From: an uncultured Elusimicrobium sp.
GTDB taxonomy: Bacteria; Elusimicrobiota; Endomicrobiia; Endomicrobiales; Endomicrobiaceae
Assembly (NCBI GenBank): GCA_902761395.1
Contig: CACWKJ010000116.1
Span: 1 to 6,422, forward strand
Length of the DNA stretch: 6,422 nt
Direction of reading: 5' to 3'
Under the pieces are notes generated by a model, which worked only from the letters and a program-made list of their open reading frames with translations, searched no databases and had not been told where the DNA came from. Positions 1 to 6,077 of the stretch are shown here, in pieces. Position numbers and translations under genes: made by a program. Each line of letters begins with the position of its first letter. Position 1 is the first letter of the stretch.

Positions 1-1
1 A

Positions 2-454
2 ATCCCGGGAGTTTTTCCCCCGGTAAACATAGATAATGTTTGGTATACCGACGGTGCACACGTTAATGTTACACCGGTAACGGTAGCAAAAATGTTCGGA
101 GCGGACTTTGTTTTGGCATCCGATGTTAAAAGCAAACTAAAAACTTTGGAAACATTACCGACAAATGCAAAAGATATTATGAACAGATGCAACTTTATAG
201 CAAGCCATTTATTTTATGAAATACTTATAAAAAATGCGGACGTTATAATAGAACCCAACATAAAACAAATATCATGGTCTGAATTCAACAAATTTAATTT
301 GATGGTTAACGAAGGTAAAAAAGCGGCGGAAACAAAAATACAGGAAATAAAAAATAAACTGAAAAAATATAACGCTCCAACCGCAAAATGTAAAAGATTT
401 ATTAAAAAAATATTTAATCATAACGACAAAAATTTAAAAGCGGCACTGTTTTAA
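2..454 (+). CDS. Patatin-like phospholipase (NTE/RssA family), C-terminal part, 5' end outside the window
   Basis: The frame is open from the first complete codon of the window, so the ATG at 92 is internal and the gene begins upstream. About 150 residues are visible. The fragment starts IPGVFPPVNIDNVWYTDGAH, which matches the patatin-family block '(S)xPGxFPPV...DGG/A': the Asp at 50-52 in the T-D-G-A motif is the catalytic Asp of the Ser-Asp dyad. It continues with VTPVTVAKMFGADFVLASDV, the usual 'xxPvxxaxxxGADxvIaxdv' strand, and ends with ADVIIEPNI and a helix with EGKKAAETKI, typical of the family C-terminus. The nucleophile Ser (GxSxG) and the oxyanion loop lie outside the window, so activity cannot be judged. 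The family hydrolyses acyl esters of phospholipids. The C-terminus is lysine-rich. The gene is convergent with the next one and shares its terminator. Confidence 0.85.
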   Translation: MPGVFPPVNIDNVWYTDGAHVNVTPVTVAKMFGADFVLASDVKSKLKTLETLPTNAKDIMNRCNFIASHLFYEILIKNADVIIEPNIKQISWSEFNKFNLMVNEGKKAAETKIQEIKNKLKKYNAPTAKCKRFIKKIFNHNDKNLKAALF

Positions 455-468
455 ATTTTTTTACACAT

Positions 469-506
469 AAAAAAAAGGCAGAGAGTTTTTTCTCTCTGCC
501 TTTTTT
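469..506. terminator. Bidirectional rho-independent terminator
   Basis: A perfect stem GGCAGAGAG (477-485) / CTCTCTGCC (492-500) with a six-T loop is flanked by an A-run (469-476) on the left and a T-run (501-506) on the right. The stem can extend through the A-T pairs. The T-run serves the plus-strand patatin gene and the A-run serves the minus-strand Spy/CpxP-like gene, whose repaired reading frame would end at 517, just 11 bp away. Confidence 0.9.
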
Positions 507-516
507 ATTTTATAAA

Positions 517-688
517 TTATTTTTTTGCTTTTTTATCTTTCTTATCTTTTTTATCCTGTTTATCTTTTGCTTTATCTGCGAAAATTTGTTTTGCTTCTTG
601 TTTAAATTCTTTTTTGAATTTTTCCATCATTTCTTTTCTGCTCTTTTCCATCTTTGTGTACTGTTCAAAAGATAAAACACTTCTTACT
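517..688 (-). pseudogene. Out-of-frame C-terminal segment of the Spy/CpxP-like gene
   Basis: This stop-free stretch of 56 codons directly continues the upstream gene in another frame. It reads V-R-SVLSFEQYTKMEKSRKEMM, then a Lys/Asp-rich tail with KDKKDKKAKK, to TAA at 517-519, just before the terminator. Removing one A from the AAAA on the coding strand (688-691) gives KQIK-VR-SVLSFEQY in one frame. It has no plausible ribosome binding site of its own, so it is not an independent gene. Confidence 0.75.
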
Positions 689-1051
689 TTTAATTTGCTT
701 GTTTATTCTTGAAATATCAGCACTTAATTGTTGAACTTCCGCGGCAATTGCATTTACTGCATTCATATCAATATTTTCTTTCATCAACTCATCACTTATA
801 GCATCCATTTTCTCTCTTACCTGTTTTCTCAATTCCTGCTTTCTTTCCATATCAACTTTCATCATTTCGTTCATTTGTGCTTTTTGTTCATCGGTAATGT
901 TTAATTCTTTGGCTATTTTTTCAAAATCCGGTCCCATTTTTTGAAAATGTTGATGCGGCGGTTCCGGCATATCACCTTTTTCCTGCGGTGGTACTGCATA
1001 CAACGAAGTTGTTACCAACAATGCTACTGCCAAACTTAAAATTTTTTTCAT
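665..1051 (-). CDS. Spy/CpxP-family (LTXXQ-type) periplasmic protein, frameshifted near its C-terminus
   Basis: The frame gives 128 aa. Residues 1-19 are a Sec signal peptide (MKKILSLAVALLVTTSLYA, cleavage probably before VPP). After a Pro/His-rich linker comes a helical, charged domain with IAKELNITDEQKAQMNEMM (about 46-64), which matches the family motif 'L(T/N)xxQ', then long amphipathic helices. Spy and CpxP are small periplasmic chaperone or envelope-stress proteins; the function here is inferred from that family. The ATG at 1051 is supported by an AAGGGGGAC Shine-Dalgarno (1055-1063). The open frame stops at TGA 665-667 after KQIKSKKCFIF. The -1-equivalent frame continues without stops as SVLSFEQYTKMEKSRKEMM, which is exactly the family's next segment ('vLtxEQ'). 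The natural protein would therefore be about 177 aa ending at 517. The gene is a recent pseudogene or carries a one-base sequence error. Confidence 0.8.
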   Translation of the reverse strand: MKKILSLAVALLVTTSLYAVPPQEKGDMPEPPHQHFQKMGPDFEKIAKELNITDEQKAQMNEMMKVDMERKQELRKQVREKMDAISDELMKENIDMNAVNAIAAEVQQLSADISRINKQIKSKKCFIF

Positions 1052-1111
1052 ACTGTCCCCCTTAAAACTACAATTTATAATTTTTAATTTACAATGTACA
1101 ATGCATAATTA

Positions 1112-1140
1112 AGACTATATCTAAAATAATAAAGTTACAA
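1112..1140 (-). promoter_or_regulatory. Candidate promoter/operator of the Spy/CpxP-like gene, related to the element upstream of tolC
   Basis: On the minus strand TTGTAA (1140-1135), a 15-bp spacer and TATAGT (1119-1114) form a plausible sigma70-type promoter about 60 bp upstream of the start. 1112-1139 matches 22 of 28 positions of the element repeated at 6093-6120 and 6146-6173 upstream of tolC, including the 12-mer AATAAAGTTACA. A second possible promoter is TTGTAC (1101-1096), 16 bp, TATAAA (1079-1074), closer to the gene. Which one is used is not decidable from sequence. Confidence 0.4.
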
Positions 1141-1143
1141 TTT

Positions 1144-1180
1144 GTCATTGCGAAGGGCTTTAGCCCTGTGGCAATCCACA
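1144..1180. repeat. Palindromic repeat unit (nested hairpin)
   Basis: An outer stem ATTGC (1147-1151) / GCAAT (1171-1175) encloses an inner stem AGGGCT (1154-1159) / AGCCCT (1162-1167). The TGTCATTGC start is shared with the next palindromic units. It looks like a variant of the same small intergenic repeat family and has no coding potential. Confidence 0.7.
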
Positions 1181-1184
1181 GTCG

Positions 1185-1429
1185 TGTCATTGCGGACCTG
1201 ATCCGCAATCTATCCGAATTTTTTTCTGTTATTCGGTGTGCCTGCGGCACTAATTTTTTATAGATTCTGAATCAAGTTCAGAATGACACCCTGTCTTTTT
1301 GTCATTGCGGACCTGATCCGCAATCTATCTAAAATTTTCCTATTTTCTTTTTTGTCTTTTACAAGGATTTTTTGATATTTTTCCATAGATTCCGTATTAC
1401 AACCTTACGGAATGACAAAAAAGAAAATT
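1185..1429. repeat. Palindromic repeat cluster, copy 1 (five hairpin units)
   Basis: Five hairpins lie in a row: ATTGCGGA/TCCGCAAT (1189-1209), GTGCC/GGCAC (1238-1250), ATTCTGAA/TTCAGAAT (1264-1284), ATTGCGGA/TCCGCAAT again (1304-1324) and ATTCCGTA/TACGGAAT (1389-1413). Units 3 and 5 are in opposite orientation to units 1 and 4: each has TGTCATT at one end and AATCTAT at the other. 1226-1429 recurs nearly unchanged at 3505-3711. This and the neighbouring element fill the roughly 550-bp gap between the Spy/CpxP-like gene and macB; I see no gene in the gap. Confidence 0.85.
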
Positions 1430-1450
1430 TGTCGTTTCACTAATACCCGA

Positions 1451-1593
1451 CATAACGACATATAAACTCAAAAGATAAAAGATCTAACAACCTTCGGCGC
1501 AATATTTTGAATTTAGGCAAGGCCTGCCGAAGCGAAGTTTACACTAAAAGGTAAATGAGCTGAGGCATAACGAAGCATAAATTCAAAAGATAA
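1451..1593. repeat. Second intergenic repeat element abutting the 3' end of macB
   Basis: This element is bounded by 28-bp imperfect direct repeats (1451-1478 and 1566-1593, 24/28 identical, core TCAAAAGATAA). Inside are an inverted repeat TTTTGAATTTA (1505-1515) / TAAATTCAAAA (1578-1588) and a 7-bp stem CTTCGGC (1492-1498) / GCCGAAG (1526-1532). It is unlike the TGTCATT palindromes. It ends 4 bp before the macB stop codon. It has no start codon with a ribosome site and no protein I recognise. Confidence 0.55.
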
Positions 1594-1597
1594 GCCG

Positions 1598-2350
1598 TTA
1601 GTCGTATCTTAGAGCTTCGATCGGTGAAAGTTCCGATGCTTTCTTTGCAGGCCACAAACCGAACAAAATACCTACTATTGCGGAAAAACCTACAGCCAAA
1701 ACAATTGAAAAAGTAGATATAAAGGTTGCCCAACCCGCAACTTTAGATACAACCACCGATATACCTATACCTAAACTTACACCTAATATACCGCCCAGCA
1801 AAGACAGTACCGAAGACTCTATTAAAAATTGTAAAAGAACTGCTATTTTTGTTGCTCCTATTGCTTTTCTTAAACCTATTTCTCTTGTTCTTTCGCTTAC
1901 ACTTACAAGCATTATGTTCATAATACCGATACCGCCGACTATCAACGAGATACCGGCAACGGCACCCAAGAGCATTGTCATGGTTTGCGTTGTGGATGTA
2001 AGCATTTGTATCATGTCCGACATATTTCTTATTCTGAAAGCATCCGCTTGTTCGGATGTCAATTTATTTCTTTCAAGCATTGTTTGCAACAAATAAGTTT
2101 CCGTTTCACTCATTTTCCCGTCCTGCACTTCAACGGCAACGGAAGATACATAGTTTGTTCCGAACAATCTTTTCATTGCGGTATTTAACGGAACTATAAC
2201 CATATCGTCACCGTCTCTGTAACCCTGCGCGCCTTTTACGGGAAGTATTCCTATAACTCTAAACTGTTTTCTGTTAATTTTAATATATTTACCTACGGGA
2301 TTTTCGTTACCGAAAAGATTTTTCACTACCGTTGTTCCTATAACACACAC
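1598..2350 (-). CDS. macB: MacB-like ABC permease, C-terminal fragment (end of periplasmic domain plus FtsX domain)
   Basis: This 250-residue frame opens at a GTG (2348-2350) with no Shine-Dalgarno and starts in mid-domain: VCVIGTTVVKNLFG...NPVGKYIKI is the middle of the MacB periplasmic domain. The FtsX transmembrane domain follows. TM segments lie at about residues 128-150, 176-200 and 213-233. The hallmark SLIVGGIGIMNIMLVSVSER (135-154) leads into TREIGLRKAIGA, and the conserved C-terminus is GLWPAKKASELSPIEALRYD. In MacB this domain couples ATP hydrolysis to periplasmic movements that push substrate into TolC. The fragment overlaps the N-terminal frame by 13 bp in a different phase and is the downstream half of one broken gene. 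Confidence 0.8.
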   Translation of the reverse strand: MCVIGTTVVKNLFGNENPVGKYIKINRKQFRVIGILPVKGAQGYRDGDDMVIVPLNTAMKRLFGTNYVSSVAVEVQDGKMSETETYLLQTMLERNKLTSEQADAFRIRNMSDMIQMLTSTTQTMTMLLGAVAGISLIVGGIGIMNIMLVSVSERTREIGLRKAIGATKIAVLLQFLIESSVLSLLGGILGVSLGIGISVVVSKVAGWATFISTFSIVLAVGFSAIVGILFGLWPAKKASELSPIEALRYD

Positions 2351-3456
2351 TTTCGATAAGTATTTTTATTACCGTAAACCACCTGTGCCGACCCGCTTAC
2401 ATTCGGATCAATATTTTTTATCAGTTCCGTATTTTCCGCGAGCGCTTCAACATCTTTTAAATATATTCTTCTTGCAACCGTACCGGAAACTCCGCCCAAC
2501 GAAATTCTTCCCGGCATCAAATATAATAAATTGGTTCCCATAGATGTTATTTGTTGTTCAAGTGCCTTTTGTGCTCCGTTACCTAACGCCAACATGGAAA
2601 TAATTGAAGCAACACCTATGATAATACCAAGCATAGTTAAAATGGATCTTGTTTTGTTTGAAATAATTGCTCTTATTGCCGAAAAAAAGTTTTCCGCAAA
2701 TTCGGCTATACTTAAATGTGAACTTTCTTTTTTTATTTTTAACGGTTCCGTATTTTTTCTTTCTTTTTTCTTTTGAATTGTGTCGGACAACACTTGTCCG
2801 TCTTTAATCATTATAAGTCTATCCGCCCATTTTGCAATGTCCGGTTCGTGAGTAACCAAAATAACACTTATACCTTTCTTGTTTAAGTCGGTTAATATCT
2901 GCATTATTTCGTTGGATTGTTTCGAAGATAAGTTGCCGGTAGGTTCATCGGCAAAAATTATTTTGGGGTCATTCACCAACGATCTTGCTATTGCCACTCT
3001 TTGCTGTTGTCCGCCGGAAAGTTGTGTCGGTTTATGTTCTGTTCTGTCACTTAATCCTACTTCTTTAAGCAACTGTTCCGATTTTTCTTTTCTGTTTTTA
3101 CCGCCGGAATATACCATAGGTAAAGCGACGTTATCCGCGGCCGTCATTTTGTTTAACAAGTTATACTGTTGAAAAACAAAACCTATAATTTTCGATCTTA
3201 AAAATGCCGTTTGGTTATCGTTAAACTTTAAAACATTTTCGCCGTAAATTTCATAAACACCGTCGGTAGGTCTGTCCAATAAACCTAATATGTGCATCAA
3301 AGTGGATTTACCTGAACCGGAAGGTCCCATAATGGCAACAAACTCACCTTCTTCAACGGTTAAGTTTATACCTCTTAAAATGTCGAGTCTGTTATCCCCG
3401 ATATTATAAACTTTGGTAATATTTTTTATTTGTAATAATGGTACATGCTTTTCCAT
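2338..3456 (-). CDS. macB: MacB-like ABC transporter, N-terminal fragment (ATPase, TM1 and start of periplasmic domain)
   Basis: The frame gives 372 aa. The nucleotide-binding domain (about 6-225) has Walker A GPSGSGKST (44-52), Q-loop FVFQQYN (93-99), signature LSGGQQQR (146-153), Walker B IIFADEPTG (166-174, catalytic Glu171) and switch His203. A charged linker (about 228-250) leads to TM1 (about 272-292, LTMLGIIIGVASIISMLALG), then the periplasmic domain up to NVSGSAQVVYGNKNT (352-366). Six junk residues and TAG follow. Intact MacB is about 650 aa, so this is the N-terminal half. All ATPase motifs are intact. The ATG at 3456 has no clear Shine-Dalgarno (ACAAAAGAAA only), and a palindromic repeat begins within 10 bp upstream, so the native ribosome site may have been displaced. 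macB is the third gene after tolC and macA. Confidence 0.85.
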   Translation of the reverse strand: MEKHVPLLQIKNITKVYNIGDNRLDILRGINLTVEEGEFVAIMGPSGSGKSTLMHILGLLDRPTDGVYEIYGENVLKFNDNQTAFLRSKIIGFVFQQYNLLNKMTAADNVALPMVYSGGKNRKEKSEQLLKEVGLSDRTEHKPTQLSGGQQQRVAIARSLVNDPKIIFADEPTGNLSSKQSNEIMQILTDLNKKGISVILVTHEPDIAKWADRLIMIKDGQVLSDTIQKKKERKNTEPLKIKKESSHLSIAEFAENFFSAIRAIISNKTRSILTMLGIIIGVASIISMLALGNGAQKALEQQITSMGTNLLYLMPGRISLGGVSGTVARRIYLKDVEALAENTELIKNIDPNVSGSAQVVYGNKNTYRKCVL

Positions 3457-3463
3457 TTTCTTT

Positions 3464-3711
3464 TGTCATTCCGGACTCCAATCCGGAATCTATCCAATTT
3501 CTTCCTGTTATTCGGTGTGCCTGCGGCACTAATTTTTTATAGATTCTGAATCAAGTTCAGAATGACACCCTGCCTTTTTGTCATTGCGGACCTGATCCGC
3601 AATCTATCTAAAATTTTTCCTGTTTTCTTTTTTGTCTTTTGCAAGGAAATTTTTTGATATTTTTCCATAGATTCCGTATTACAACCTTACGGAATGACAA
3701 AAAAGAAAATT
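3464..3711. repeat. Palindromic repeat cluster, copy 2, between macA and macB
   Basis: It has the same order of hairpins as 1185-1429: ATTCCGGA/TCCGGAAT (3469-3490), GTGCC/GGCAC, ATTCTGAA/TTCAGAAT, ATTGCGGA/TCCGCAAT and ATTCCGTA/TACGGAAT. 3505-3711 matches 1226-1429 except for three substitutions and two short indels. The first unit differs from copy 1 by paired stem changes. The cluster fills nearly all of the 265-bp macA-macB gap, inside an operon whose other junction overlaps. It would be transcribed within the polycistronic mRNA and form strong hairpins. Confidence 0.85.
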
Positions 3712-3721
3712 CTTCTTCCCG

Positions 3722-4732
3722 CTATTTTTGTGACGGCTTTTGTCCCGATTGTCCGTTATTTAAGATCTCTTTGTTGCTTTTTCTTTTTCCCGGTCCCATA
3801 GACAAAAATCCTTTCGTCACTTCTTTTGTTGTAGCAATACTATATTTGTCTTGTTTAACTAAAATCGTGTCACCTTTGGAAAGTCCGGATGTCACTTCAA
3901 CATTGTTCCCGTCAAAAATACCGGTGGTTATTTTATGTCTTCTTTGTTGCATTTCATCGCCGACCAAAACAAAAGTTTCTCCCTGCTCATCTTCAACAAA
4001 ACTGTCCCAGGGAATAACCACGGCATCTTTTTGTTCTTTAACTATAATATCTATGTTTGCCGTCATTAACGATTTAAAAAATTCCGGTGTTTTTTCCGGT
4101 CTTATTTTTACATAGTATGTAATAACATTACTTACATTTTTACCTTCTTCCAAAATTTGGAACACTTTACCGTTAATGGTAACATCTTTGTAAGCATCAA
4201 GTGTTATTTCTGCTCTTTGTCCATTTTTAATTTTACCGATATCGGCTTCATCAACACTTGCCAAAACTATAAGTTCATCTGCCAATGCATACAAAATATC
4301 GTTAGTTGAAATTGTTTGTCCTTCAACAACATTTCTTAAAATTATTTTACCGTTCATAGGTGAAATTACGGGTGTTGCTTTGTATGTATTTTCCCAATCT
4401 TTTATATTTTCGTCGGGGTTTGCCCTTACGGCATCAAGTATTGCAACTCTGTCCGAAGAACTTAAATATGCCAACACCTGCCCTTTTCTTACGGTGTCAC
4501 CTTCGCTGACCAAAAGTCTGTCTACTCTGCCGGAAACGGAAGGTTTTATTTCCACTCTGTTTAATGCGGAAACTTCACCGGTAGTATCAATAACTTCTTT
4601 AACATCGGCTGTTGTTACCGTATAAGGAACATACTTTATTTCAACAACTTTTTCTTTTTTATCTCTAAGTTGGTAAGTTATTATTATCCCCAGTACAAGA
4701 AGTACGGTAAAAATTATTGCTGCTTTTTTCAT
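3722..4732 (-). CDS. macA: MacA-like periplasmic adaptor (membrane fusion protein) with a very short hairpin
   Basis: This 336-aa protein has an N-terminal membrane anchor (about 4-20). The first half of the lipoyl domain is at about 57-92 (VEIKPSVSGRVDRLLVSEGD), the second half at about 119-152 (SPMNGKIILRNVVEGQTI), the beta-barrel at about 153-235 and the membrane-proximal domain at about 236-295, followed by a Lys/Gln-rich tail. The adaptor links the inner-membrane MacB to the outer-membrane channel. Only about 26 residues separate the lipoyl halves, so the long coiled-coil hairpin of E. coli MacA is missing. The join reads smoothly and there is no frame break, so this is probably a lineage trait. 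The ATG overlaps the tolC stop (ATGA, 4729-4732), and GGAG (4740-4743) lies 7 nt upstream, indicating translational coupling. HlyD/RND-type adaptors are the alternative name; the MacB neighbour favours MacA. Confidence 0.85.
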   Translation of the reverse strand: MKKAAIIFTVLLVLGIIITYQLRDKKEKVVEIKYVPYTVTTADVKEVIDTTGEVSALNRVEIKPSVSGRVDRLLVSEGDTVRKGQVLAYLSSSDRVAILDAVRANPDENIKDWENTYKATPVISPMNGKIILRNVVEGQTISTNDILYALADELIVLASVDEADIGKIKNGQRAEITLDAYKDVTINGKVFQILEEGKNVSNVITYYVKIRPEKTPEFFKSLMTANIDIIVKEQKDAVVIPWDSFVEDEQGETFVLVGDEMQQRRHKITTGIFDGNNVEVTSGLSKGDTILVKQDKYSIATTKEVTKGFLSMGPGKRKSNKEILNNGQSGQKPSQK

Positions 4733-5991
4733 TTTATTTCTCCGTGCATATCTCCTAAAAGTCTGTCTCTTTTAGCCAATGCCAAATTATAATTATATAA
4801 AGCGGAAAGGTGCGACATTTGGTTGTTTACATATTCCTGTTCAATATCCTGCCAAGTTTGAAACTCCATGGTTCCCGCTCTGTATTTTATTGTTGCTTCT
4901 TTTTGTCTTTGAGTGGCTGCTTCCAAAAACATTCTGTAAATTTCTATATTATCTTTTGTTCTTTCAATATCTGCTAAAACTTCTTCCAAACTTGTTTTTG
5001 TTGTAAGTATTGTTTGTTTATAACTTTCCTGCGCTTTTTCCAAAGCGGTATTTGCCGCTTTAACCGAATTTAATGTGCTTGTAATACCGCCGGAAAGTAA
5101 AGGATAGTTAAGTGCTACTCCCACACTCCAATTTTTGCTGTCTGCCGGAGGTATAGGATTATTTTCGTCGGAAACACCTATTGAAGCAGATGCGGAAATG
5201 TTCGGATAAAGGTTTCCTTTTGTGGAATCTATACTGTATCTTGTTATTTCAACCGACGATGACGAAAGTATTACATCGGGGCAATTTGCTACCGCATTAT
5301 CAACATCCACTTTCGTGTTGTCATCAACTTCTTCCAATTTATAATCCACCATACATACAGAAGAAAGTTCCGTTCCCAAATTTTGTGCAAGGGCTCTTCT
5401 TGCAACCGCCAAATCTCTTTTGGCATTAGACACATTTACATAAGCGGACTGTTTTTGTGCCTGTGCTCTTAACATGTTACCTCTGCTTTCTTTACCGCCT
5501 TCATATTGTAACCTCACAATATCGGCAGACTGTTTTCTCATGTTATAAATATTTTCCAAAAGAGTAATATTTTCCTGAGCATAACACATTTGCAAAAATG
5601 CTTGTCTTATGGAAAAATAAACATCCGCGGAAGATTTTGTAAGTTGTGCCACCGTTCTGTTTATTGTGGCTTTTTGGCTGTGTATTTGTGCGTTGGACTG
5701 GAAATTGTATATTGTTTGTGATGCGTTTAAACTTGCACTCCAATTGTTTGCGGTGTGCCCGTTACCCGACCTTGTAAATCCGTACCTGAAATTTACCGAC
5801 GGATAATATTTGTTAAGTATAACATTGTAATCGTATTCTGCAATTTTTAAATCTTGTTTTGCCATTACAAGAGCACTGTTTGTTTTGTTTGCCATATCAA
5901 TACAATCTTGCCAGGTTAAAGTTTCGGCAAACAAACCGTTAACCGAACCGGCAAAACAAAATGATAACAAAACATACAACACTTTTTTCAT
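4729..5991 (-). CDS. tolC: TolC-family outer-membrane efflux channel
   Basis: This 420-aa protein has a signal peptide (residues 1-22, cleavage probably after GLFA) and no lipobox. Two OEP repeats follow. Repeat 1 covers about 25-205: LTWQDCIDMANKTNSALVMA, then YYPSVNFRYGFT, long helices, RLQYEGGKESRGNMLRAQAQ and ARRALAQNLG. Repeat 2 covers about 225-415: the paired strand NLYPNISASASIGV, then SVGVALNYPLLSGGIT, helices and IKYRAGTMEFQTWQDIEQEY. The length is normal for the family. It forms the trimeric exit duct of a tripartite pump. It is the first gene of the operon tolC-macA-macB; start ATG 5991 with GGAG (6000-6003) about 9 nt upstream. Regulation is likely through the tandemly duplicated element at 6078-6183. 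Confidence 0.88.
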   Translation of the reverse strand: MKKVLYVLLSFCFAGSVNGLFAETLTWQDCIDMANKTNSALVMAKQDLKIAEYDYNVILNKYYPSVNFRYGFTRSGNGHTANNWSASLNASQTIYNFQSNAQIHSQKATINRTVAQLTKSSADVYFSIRQAFLQMCYAQENITLLENIYNMRKQSADIVRLQYEGGKESRGNMLRAQAQKQSAYVNVSNAKRDLAVARRALAQNLGTELSSVCMVDYKLEEVDDNTKVDVDNAVANCPDVILSSSSVEITRYSIDSTKGNLYPNISASASIGVSDENNPIPPADSKNWSVGVALNYPLLSGGITSTLNSVKAANTALEKAQESYKQTILTTKTSLEEVLADIERTKDNIEIYRMFLEAATQRQKEATIKYRAGTMEFQTWQDIEQEYVNNQMSHLSALYNYNLALAKRDRLLGDMHGEIK

Positions 5992-6077
5992 AAAATATAC
6001 TCCGCAATTCCGATTTATCGGCTGTTTTTGAGTTGTTTTGTCGTTGGTGTTCTGCCGCTAAACCTGTAACTCTAATA

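Larger units (their letters stand above)
1598..3456 (-). pseudogene. macB: Disrupted macB (internal deletion plus frame change)
   Basis: The two fragments together make one MacB. Against the family layout, the part between VVYGNKNT and (K)VCVIGTTVV is absent: the 'GVxPxYFxVxxxxxxxGRxF' region, about 35-40 residues judged from E. coli MacB recalled from memory. The phase also changes by one at 2338-2350. A simple one-base error would not remove those residues, so a real deletion of about 100-120 bp not divisible by three is the best reading. Repaired, the protein would be about 655 aa. Confidence 0.7.

Noticed and set aside
92..454. Stand-alone 120-aa protein starting at ATG 92
   Set aside because: The frame is open to the window edge and the upstream residues contain the patatin PGxFPPV and DGA motifs, so the ATG is internal.
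1144..1429. Possible CRISPR array
   Set aside because: Units differ in stem sequence, orientation and spacing, and there are no uniform repeats or similar-length spacers.
1539..1733. 64-aa ORF on the minus strand
   Set aside because: It lies in another phase over the macB 3' end and the repeat element, with no ribosome site and no recognisable motif.
2338..2350. Programmed frameshift joining the two macB parts
   Set aside because: About 35-40 conserved residues are missing at the junction and no slippery sequence is visible; a shift would not restore them.
3639..4115. 158-aa ORF on the plus strand
   Set aside because: It is antisense to macA and a repeat, and its Ser/Phe/Leu-rich composition is that of a shadow of a real gene.
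6010..6021. Short hairpin CCGAT-TT-ATCGG in the tolC leader
   Set aside because: The stem is only 4-5 bp with no U-run, which is common by chance.
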